Part shown: in pieces, positions 59,183 through 64,000 of the stretch
Position numbering within the stretch: the first letter of the stretch is position 1
Layout: each line of letters begins with the position of its first letter
From: Streptomyces bauhiniae
Lineage (GTDB): Bacteria; Actinomycetota; Actinomycetes; Streptomycetales; Streptomycetaceae
Assembly: GCF_004784475.1 (NCBI RefSeq)
Contig: NZ_SRRT01000001.1
Location: 62,001 to 126,000, forward strand
Direction of reading: 5' to 3'
Length of the DNA: 64,000 nucleotides
The notes under the pieces: model-generated
Told to the model about the DNA's origin: nothing
Seen by the model: only the letters and a program-made list of their open reading frames with translations
The model's database searches: none
Position numbers and translations under genes: made by a program

Positions 59183-60307
59183 ATGGAAACCCGAGAACGT
59201 GCCCGGCTGGACGCTTATTTCTCCCGGATCGCGAAGGAGTTCAATCCCTCCGCGCCACCGGCCTCCCTGCTGATCACGCATCTGCTGCCCGAGCGGCCCG
59301 CGTTCGTGCGGGCGGTCGGCCTGGTCTCGCACCTCCGGGGTGTGCTCCCCAAGCCCAAGTCCGTGCACGTGGGCGCCAAACGCGAGGTGGAGCGCATGGT
59401 GGGGGTGGACGAGTTGTCGCGGGAGCGCTTCGCCGACCCCGACACCGCGCTGGCCTACCTGGAAAGCAGGGTGGCCGGGGAGCCGGTCGTGCTGCTGGAC
59501 GTGGGCGGATACTTCGCCCCCGCGCTGGACGCCTTGTGCGAGGGGTTCAGCGGTACGGTGCTCGGCATCGTCGAGGACACGGAGAACGGCCACAAGCGGT
59601 ATGCCGAGCGGGCCAAGCTGCCGTGCCCCGTCATCTCTGTTGCCCGGTCTCCCCTGAAGGAGCCGGAGGACTTTCTGGTGGGCCAGTCCGTCGTGTTCTC
59701 GACGGAGGCGCTGTTACGTGGCCGGGGCGACATCCTGCACGGCCGGCCCGCACTGGTCCTCGGCTTCGGCAAGCTCGGCAGCTCGATCGCCCGTCTGCTG
59801 CATGCCAAGGGGGTGCACGTCACGGTCTACGACATCGACCCCGTACGACGTGCGCAAGCCCTGTCGCAGGGATTCAGCGTTGCCCGGGACCGTGATGCCG
59901 CGTTGAAGTCGGCGGGGCTCGTTCTCTGTGCCACGGGTGCGCTGTCGCTGCGCGGTGAGGACTTCCCCGAACTGAAGAACGGGGCGTTTGTCGCCACCGT
60001 GACCAGCTCGGAAGACGAGTTGGAGTTGTCCGGGCTGCCGGACTACTACAGCAAAGCCGTCGCGGCGGAGCACATCACGCGCTACGAGACGACGGGCCAC
60101 TACTTCTACCTGCTCAACGGAGGTGAAGCGGTCAACTTCCTGCACGGCGCGAGCGTCGGCCCGTTCATCTTCCTGGTGCAGGCCGAGCTCATCGCGGCCG
60201 TGCACGCCCTGGCGAACGGGGGACTCGATGCCACCATGCACGAGGTCTCCGCAGCGGACCGCAGCAGGATCGCTGCGACGTGGCTCCACTTCTACAACGA
60301 ACGGTGA
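59183..60307 (+). CDS. S-adenosylhomocysteine hydrolase-like NAD-binding protein
   Basis: A 374-residue distant relative of adenosylhomocysteinase. The Rossmann domain has L-V-L-G-F-G194-K-L-G-S (GxGxxG variant) and acidic D217-I-D219. Upstream, G-I-V-E-D-T-E-N-G-H-K-R-Y aligns with the SAHH E-E-T-T-T-G-V-x-R. The active-site N-D-S-V-T-K-S-K-F-D-N becomes A-R-S-P-L-K159-E-P-E-D163-F, so a lysine and an aspartate are kept but the asparagine is lost. Canonical SAHH is 430-490 residues, so this is shorter. Codon 178 is TTA (59714-59716), implying bldA-dependent translation. It is eight bases upstream of the NUDIX gene. Confidence 0.75.
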   Translation: METRERARLDAYFSRIAKEFNPSAPPASLLITHLLPERPAFVRAVGLVSHLRGVLPKPKSVHVGAKREVERMVGVDELSRERFADPDTALAYLESRVAGEPVVLLDVGGYFAPALDALCEGFSGTVLGIVEDTENGHKRYAERAKLPCPVISVARSPLKEPEDFLVGQSVVFSTEALLRGRGDILHGRPALVLGFGKLGSSIARLLHAKGVHVTVYDIDPVRRAQALSQGFSVARDRDAALKSAGLVLCATGALSLRGEDFPELKNGAFVATVTSSEDELELSGLPDYYSKAVAAEHITRYETTGHYFYLLNGGEAVNFLHGASVGPFIFLVQAELIAAVHALANGGLDATMHEVSAADRSRIAATWLHFYNER

Positions 60308-60314
60308 CCGAATC

Positions 60315-60866
60315 ATGCCGATCACTCCCGAACACATCCGCGCGACGGTGGGCGAGTATCTCGCCGCGCACCCCGCCGAGAAGGCCGCGCTGTCCGGCGT
60401 GCTGGAAGGGCTGGACCGAGGTGACGACCTCACCGGCCGCAGCACCGGCCCCTTGCATGTCACGGTGGGGGCGGTGCTGGTCGATGACATCGGCGACGTG
60501 CTGTTCATCCGGCACAACATCTTTCGTAAGTACCTCCTGCCCGGCGGGCACCTGGAGACCGAGGACGAGAGCCTGATGGACGCCGCCCGGCGCGAGCTGG
60601 GGGAGGAGACGGGCATTGAGGCGGGCGTCGCGTCACTGTCGTCCCGGCCCGTGCACATCGACGTGCACGACATCCCCGCGAACGAGGCCAAGGGCGAACC
60701 GGCGCACCAGCACGCGGACGTGCGCTACCTGTTCAGGACGACCGGCCCCGTCGAGGTGACGTTGCAGGAGGAAGAGGTGAGCGGGTGGGAGTGGCGCAGC
60801 CCGGACACCCTCGCGGACGCGACACTGCGGCAGCGGGTGCTCGCCGCGACCCACGCCTCAAGCTGA
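60315..60866 (+). CDS. NUDIX hydrolase
   Basis: A 183-residue pyrophosphohydrolase with a complete Nudix box at 78-100 (G-x5-E-x7-R-E-L-x-E-E-x-G; G-H-L-E-T-E-D-E ... R-R-E-L-G-E-E-T-G). The N-terminal helical part (about 1-45) is an addition found in relatives of this class. NUDIX enzymes hydrolyse nucleoside diphosphates linked to another group. It lies eight bases after the SAHH-like gene, so they are one transcription unit. Its stop overlaps the convergent DUF6924 gene by nine bases. Confidence 0.88.
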   Translation: MPITPEHIRATVGEYLAAHPAEKAALSGVLEGLDRGDDLTGRSTGPLHVTVGAVLVDDIGDVLFIRHNIFRKYLLPGGHLETEDESLMDAARRELGEETGIEAGVASLSSRPVHIDVHDIPANEAKGEPAHQHADVRYLFRTTGPVEVTLQEEEVSGWEWRSPDTLADATLRQRVLAATHASS

Positions 60867-61310
60867 CCGGTACACCCCGTCAGGACTCTCCCCCGCCCAT
60901 GCCGCGTACTCCTCGAAGCCAAGGTTGCCCAGGGTCAGGTTGGCGTGGATGTCGGGGATGCCGGGCGGGGTGGTGCGGAAGGTGGGGCCGGACTCGGTCA
61001 GGCGGGCGTAGTCCTCGTCGTCCTCGCAGTCGTCGGGGGTCAGGGTGGTGAGCGCGAGGAGGGCGGGGGGAGCGGAGCGCATTGTGGTGGTGTCCGCGAG
61101 GAAGACGACGCTCAGGTCGTCGGCGTCGCGGGTCGCTGTCAGGACGTCTTCGGCGGACGCCCCGGACCACGAGGGGGCGTCGATGAGGTGGACGTGCTGG
61201 GGGAGCGTTGCCACCAAGGCCAGCCAGGCCCGCTCGTCGGCGTAGTCGGTCCGGATGACGACCGCGTCGAAGTCTCCCCGGCCGACCAACCCCTCAGACA
61301 TCCACCGCAT
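60858..61310 (-). CDS. DUF6924-family protein
   Basis: A 150-residue soluble protein of the DUF6924 type. Pattern: D-A-V-V-I-R-T-D-Y-A-D-E-R-A-W, V-H-L-I-D-A-P-S-W near 41-49, and D-L-S-V-V-F-L-A-D-T-T-T-M. It is acidic in the middle (D-D-C-E-D-D-E-D-Y) and ends in F-R-T-T-P-P-G-I-P-D-I-H-A-N-L-T-L-G-N-L-G-F-E-E-Y, typical of the family. No known function. Two adjacent in-frame ATGs (61310 and 61301) are possible starts; the first overlaps the rarD stop. Confidence 0.7.
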   Translation of the reverse strand: MRWMSEGLVGRGDFDAVVIRTDYADERAWLALVATLPQHVHLIDAPSWSGASAEDVLTATRDADDLSVVFLADTTTMRSAPPALLALTTLTPDDCEDDEDYARLTESGPTFRTTPPGIPDIHANLTLGNLGFEEYAAWAGESPDGVYRSA

Positions 61311-62250
61311 CCACCGCAGCCGCAGCAGGGTCCGTACGACGCGACATCGCCACCACCCGCGCCCGCCGCGCGGAGCGCATCGCGTCCCAGGTCAGCAACA
61401 CCAGCGCCAGCCAGACCAGGGCGAAGCCGGCCCAGCGTTCCGGGGGCATGGCCTCGTGGAAGTAGAGGATGCCGAGGAGGAACTGGAAGACGGGGGCCAG
61501 GTATTGGAGGAGGCCGAGGGTGGAGAGGGGGACTCGGATGGCGGCGGCGCCGAAGCAGACCAGGGGGAGGGCGGTGACGATGCCGGTGGAGGCGAGGAGG
61601 ACGGCGTGGCCGGGGCCCTCCGTGGCAAAGGTGAGGTCGTCCCGGGTGCTGAGCCAGATCAGGTAGGCGAGGGCGGGGAGGAACTGGATGGCCGTCTCGG
61701 CGGCCAGGGATTCCACACCGCCCAGGTTGACCTTCTTCTTCACCAGGCCGTACGTCGCGAAGCTGACCGCGAGGCAGAGGGAGATCCACGGGGGCTGGCC
61801 GTAGCCCACGGTCAGGACGACGACGGCGGAGAAACCGACGGCGACCGCCGCCCACTGCACCGGGCGGAGTCGTTCCTTCAGTAGGAGCACGCCCAGCGCG
61901 ATCGTCATCAGGGGATTGATGAAGTACCCGAGCGACGCCTCCACCACGTGACCTGAGTTCACAGCCCAGATGTAGACGCCCCAGTTCACAGTGATGACAG
62001 CCGCCGCCACCGCGATCAGCGCGAGCCGCCGTGGCTGGCGCAACAGCTCGCCCGCCCACGCCCACCGCCGCGTGAACACCAGTGCCACGGCGACGAACAC
62101 CAGGGACCACACCATCCGGTGCGCCAGGATCTCCATGGCCCCGGCCGGCTTCAGCAGCGGCCAGAAGAGGGGGACCAGCCCCCACATCCCGTACGCCGCG
62201 ATGCCGTTCAGCAGCCCTATTCGGTGTTCACCCTTGGACGTCCCGGCCAC
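61294..62250 (-). CDS. rarD: EamA-family transporter RarD
   Basis: A 318-residue drug/metabolite transporter with ten transmembrane helices in two EamA repeats. RarD signatures: G-M-W-G-L-V-P-L-F-W-P, N-W-G-V-Y-I-W-A-V-N-S-G-H-V-V-E-A-S-L-G-Y-F-I-N-P-L, and L-Q-Y-L-A-P-V-F-Q-F-L-L-G in the second half. Family members export metabolites; chloramphenicol-sensitivity protein is the historical name. GTG 62250 follows AAGGAGGAG. The 3' end overlaps the DUF6924 start. Confidence 0.9.
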   Translation of the reverse strand: MAGTSKGEHRIGLLNGIAAYGMWGLVPLFWPLLKPAGAMEILAHRMVWSLVFVAVALVFTRRWAWAGELLRQPRRLALIAVAAAVITVNWGVYIWAVNSGHVVEASLGYFINPLMTIALGVLLLKERLRPVQWAAVAVGFSAVVVLTVGYGQPPWISLCLAVSFATYGLVKKKVNLGGVESLAAETAIQFLPALAYLIWLSTRDDLTFATEGPGHAVLLASTGIVTALPLVCFGAAAIRVPLSTLGLLQYLAPVFQFLLGILYFHEAMPPERWAGFALVWLALVLLTWDAMRSARRARVVAMSRRTDPAAAAVDAVDV

Positions 62251-62372
62251 GGGCTCCTCCTTCTCGCAATCCGCCACGCGAGAACGAAGGTAACGCCGCC
62301 CCACCCCGCCTGTCATGCCCGTATCGCCATACGGTCATGACCGGAGAGGTGGGGTGGGGCGCCAGGCCCGGT

Positions 62373-63227
62373 TCAGCCCTTCAGCCCCTCCTCCACCGCC
62401 ACCGCCAGCGGCGTCGTCGGGCGGCCGATCAGCTTCGACAGCTCGCCGCCCGGCACCACCAGCTCGTCGCGTGCGATCGACGCGTCCACCCCGACCAGCA
62501 TCTCCGCGAGTGCGTCCGGCAGCCCCGCGCCGGCCAGGATGCCCTTGAGGGTTTCTCCGGAGACGGACTGGTAGCTGATCGTCCGCCCGGTCCGTGCGCT
62601 CAGCTCGGCCGCGTACTCGGCGAAGCCCCACGCCACGTCGCCGCCCAGCTCGTACGTGGTGTTCTCGTGGCCCTCACCGGTCAGCACCGCGACCGCCGCG
62701 GCGGCGTAGTCGGCGCGCGCGGCGGAGGAGACGCGGCCCTCGCCCGCCGCCGTGACCACCGCGTCGTGGGCCAGCACGGGGGCCAGGTTCTCGGTGTAGT
62801 TCTCGTGGTACCAGCCGTTGCGCAGCAGCGAGTACGGCAGTCCGGACGCGAGCACCGCCTCCTCCGTGGCCCGGTGGTCGTCGGCCAGCGTCGCGGTCAG
62901 GGTGCCCGGCGCGCTGGTGTACGCGAGCAGCGCCACCCCCGCCGCCTTCGCCGCGTCGATGACGACCTGGTGCTGCGCCACCCGGCCCTTGTCGAACTCG
63001 TTGCCCGAGATCAGCAGCACCTTGTCGCCGGCCGAGAAGAGGCCGTCGAAGGTGTCGGGGGCGTTGTAGTCGGCGACGGCCAGCCGCACACCGCGCTCGG
63101 CGAACTCGGCGCCCTTGGCCTTGTCCCGCACGACGGCGGTGATCTCCTCGGCCGGAACCCGCTCCAGCAACTGGGCGATGACGTGGCGGCCGAGGTGTCC
63201 GGTGGCTCCGGTGACGACGATGCTCAT
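62373..63227 (-). CDS. NmrA/SDR-type NAD(P)H-dependent oxidoreductase (QOR2-like)
   Basis: A 284-residue atypical short-chain dehydrogenase. N-terminal Rossmann motif G-A-T-G-H-L-G-R-H near residues 7-15, V-V-R-D-K-A-K-G for NADP selection and N-G-W-Y-H-E-N-Y-T-E-N, the central motif of quinone-oxidoreductase-2/NmrA-like proteins. It probably reduces quinones. AGGAG precedes ATG 63227. It is divergent from the HxlR regulator, with 93 bases between starts, the usual layout for a redox- or electrophile-responsive pair. Confidence 0.9.
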   Translation of the reverse strand: MSIVVTGATGHLGRHVIAQLLERVPAEEITAVVRDKAKGAEFAERGVRLAVADYNAPDTFDGLFSAGDKVLLISGNEFDKGRVAQHQVVIDAAKAAGVALLAYTSAPGTLTATLADDHRATEEAVLASGLPYSLLRNGWYHENYTENLAPVLAHDAVVTAAGEGRVSSAARADYAAAAVAVLTGEGHENTTYELGGDVAWGFAEYAAELSARTGRTISYQSVSGETLKGILAGAGLPDALAEMLVGVDASIARDELVVPGGELSKLIGRPTTPLAVAVEEGLKG

Positions 63228-63292
63228 GGGGTTTCTCCTAAGGGATGTCGGGGTGATGTCACTAACCCTAGGAGAGGCGCTAACCAAACGAC

Positions 63293-63317
63293 AGTACCCA
63301 CTTTCAAGTAAGGTACT
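63293..63317. promoter_or_regulatory. Candidate HxlR operator overlapping a leaderless promoter
   Basis: An imperfect palindrome (AGTACC ... ACTT-TC-AAGT ... GGTACT) centres at about 63305, between the divergent oxidoreductase and HxlR genes. TAAGGT at 63309-63314 lies within it and ends six bases before ATG 63321. Two CTAACC direct repeats lie further left (about 63263 and 63280). HxlR-type proteins of the YodB group bind comparable dyads, so autoregulation is likely. Confidence 0.5.
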
Positions 63318-63320
63318 GCC

Positions 63321-63719
63321 ATGACGGTAAGTAAAGAGGTCAGCGACGCCCTGTGCCCGCAACGCCTGGTGCTGGAGCATGTGACGAGCCGCTGGGGCAC
63401 GCTCGTCCTTATCGAGCTGCTGGACCGCTCCTACCGGTTCGGGGAGCTGCGGCGGGCGGTCGGCCGCTGGGGCGGGCGCGAGGTCAGCGAGAAGATGCTC
63501 ACCCAGACCCTGCAGACCCTGGAGCGCGACGGCCTGGTCCACCGGGACGCCAAGCCGGTCATCCCGCCCCGCGTCGACTACTCCCTCACCGGCCTCGGCC
63601 GCGAGGCCGCCGAGCAGGTCAGAGCGCTGGCCCTGTGGACCGAGGACCGCCTGGACCAGGTGGAGAAGGCCCGCCGCGCATACGACGAGGCCCGGGAAGT
63701 GCGCTCCCGGGCCTCGTAA
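63321..63719 (+). CDS. HxlR-family transcriptional regulator
   Basis: A 132-residue winged helix-turn-helix regulator of the HxlR/DUF24 type. It includes R-W-G-T-L-V-L-I-E-L-L, Y-R-F-G-E-L-R-R-A-V and M-L-T-Q-T-L-Q-T-L-E-R-D-G-L-V-H-R. The conserved N-terminal redox cysteine is C12 (D-A-L-C-P-Q-R), suggesting thiol or quinone sensing. Divergent from the NmrA-like reductase, which it probably represses. It has no ribosome site and seems leaderless. Confidence 0.92.
   Translation: MTVSKEVSDALCPQRLVLEHVTSRWGTLVLIELLDRSYRFGELRRAVGRWGGREVSEKMLTQTLQTLERDGLVHRDAKPVIPPRVDYSLTGLGREAAEQVRALALWTEDRLDQVEKARRAYDEAREVRSRAS
63685..63717. terminator. Hairpin inside the 3' end of the HxlR gene
   Basis: A perfect 13-base inverted repeat (ACGAGGCCCGGGA at 63685-63697, TCCCGGGCCTCGT at 63705-63717) with a seven-base loop reaches to the stop codon at 63717-63719. 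It is strong enough to end transcription from both sides, though the plus strand has AAAAA, not U, after it. Confidence 0.6.
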
Positions 63720-63728
63720 AAACTGACC

Positions 63729-64000
63729 TCAGCCGACGACCGTCCAGGTGTCCCCGCCCGCCAGCAGCGTCGCCAGATCCCCCTTGCCCTGCTGCTCGAT
63801 CGCCGTGTCCAGTTGCTCGGACATCAGGCTGTCGTAGACCGGCCGGTCCACCGCCCGGAACACCCCGATCGGGGTGTGGTGCAGGGTGTCCGGGTCGGCC
63901 AGCCGGGACAGCGCGAAGGCGGTGGTGGGGGAGGCCGCGTGCGCGTCGTGGACGAGCAGGTCCGCCTCGTTGTCCGGGGTCACGGTGACCACCGTCAGCT
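63729..64000 (-). CDS. 2-oxoacid:ferredoxin oxidoreductase beta subunit (3' end; continues past window)
   Basis: The last 90 or so codons of a minus-strand gene; the start is beyond base 64000. The visible text, V-T-P-D-N-E-A-D-L-L-V-H-D-A-H, then F-A-L-S-R-L-A-D, and G-D-L-A-T-L-L-A-G-G-D-T-W-T-V, matches the C-terminus of the actinobacterial 2-oxoglutarate/2-oxoacid:ferredoxin oxidoreductase beta subunit (KorB), a thiamine diphosphate enzyme that oxidatively decarboxylates 2-oxoacids and reduces ferredoxin. The alpha subunit should lie to the right. Ends ten bases from the HxlR stop. Confidence 0.85.
   Translation of the reverse strand, partial: LTVVTVTPDNEADLLVHDAHAASPTTAFALSRLADPDTLHHTPIGVFRAVDRPVYDSLMSEQLDTAIEQQGKGDLATLLAGGDTWTVVG

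Overview
The window is high-GC actinobacterial DNA and almost certainly Streptomyces. Evidence: strong third-position GC, many GTG starts, the futalosine (mqn) menaquinone route, a 14-gene menaquinone-type complex I operon, several Streptomyces-only families (SCO2521-, SCO2522- and SCO2525-like, DUF4229, DUF6924), and TTA codons that are nearly absent. I found no rRNA, tRNA, insertion sequence, phage gene or CRISPR array. This is core chromosome with two short accessory-looking stretches.

Layout. 1-6065 holds the edge of a PLDc_N-type membrane gene, the late menaquinone block mqnL (UbiD-like), mqnP (UbiA-like), mqnM (UbiX-like), an Lrp/AsnC regulator, mqnE, an acetyltransferase and a DUF4229 protein. 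6309-9345 has an acyl-CoA synthetase, a methyltransferase and a cold-shock gene. 9631-14723 has mqnA, a Ser/Thr kinase overlapping a prepilin-peptidase-like gene, mqnC and a degenerate amidohydrolase-fold protein. 14929-19563 has menG, a PASTA protein, an acetyltransferase, a MenJ-like geranylgeranyl reductase, peptide deformylase and an NlpC/P60 hydrolase. 20286-36250 is the complete nuoABCDEFGHIJKLMN operon behind a Rex-type operator. 36311-39931 is a four-gene minus-strand cassette of SCO2521/SCO2522/SCO2525-type proteins. 40154-48738 has recQ, an M56 peptidase, fumarylacetoacetase, an ATP-grasp/flavoprotein pair, a HAD hydrolase and a transglycosylase under a c-di-AMP riboswitch. 49526-56516 has a polyprenyl diphosphate synthase, a LolA-like protein with an ABC transporter, an FMN reductase, a TPR protein, a lipoprotein and a VOC protein. 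56575-60866 is an accessory cluster: RibD-like deaminase, broken XRE/TPR regulator, small Cys protein, SAH-hydrolase-like protein and NUDIX. 60858-64000 has DUF6924, rarD, an NmrA-like oxidoreductase with its HxlR regulator, and the 3' end of a 2-oxoacid:ferredoxin oxidoreductase beta gene.

How the genes fit together. The window is dominated by quinone-linked respiration. mqnA, mqnE and mqnC build the menaquinone ring. A long-chain prenyl synthase makes the tail, mqnP/mqnL/mqnM attach the tail and decarboxylate, menG methylates and a MenJ-like reductase probably saturates the tail. Complex I then reduces the product. mqnB, mqnD and an aminofutalosine deaminase are not in the window.

Most interesting signals: the SCO2521-type cassette (unknown function); the nucleotide-chemistry cluster at 56575-60866 with a TTA codon and a damaged regulator; a c-di-AMP riboswitch; a near-consensus Rex site upstream of nuoA; and a recurring arrangement in which a -10-like hexamer ends exactly six bases before a start codon, suggesting leaderless mRNAs.
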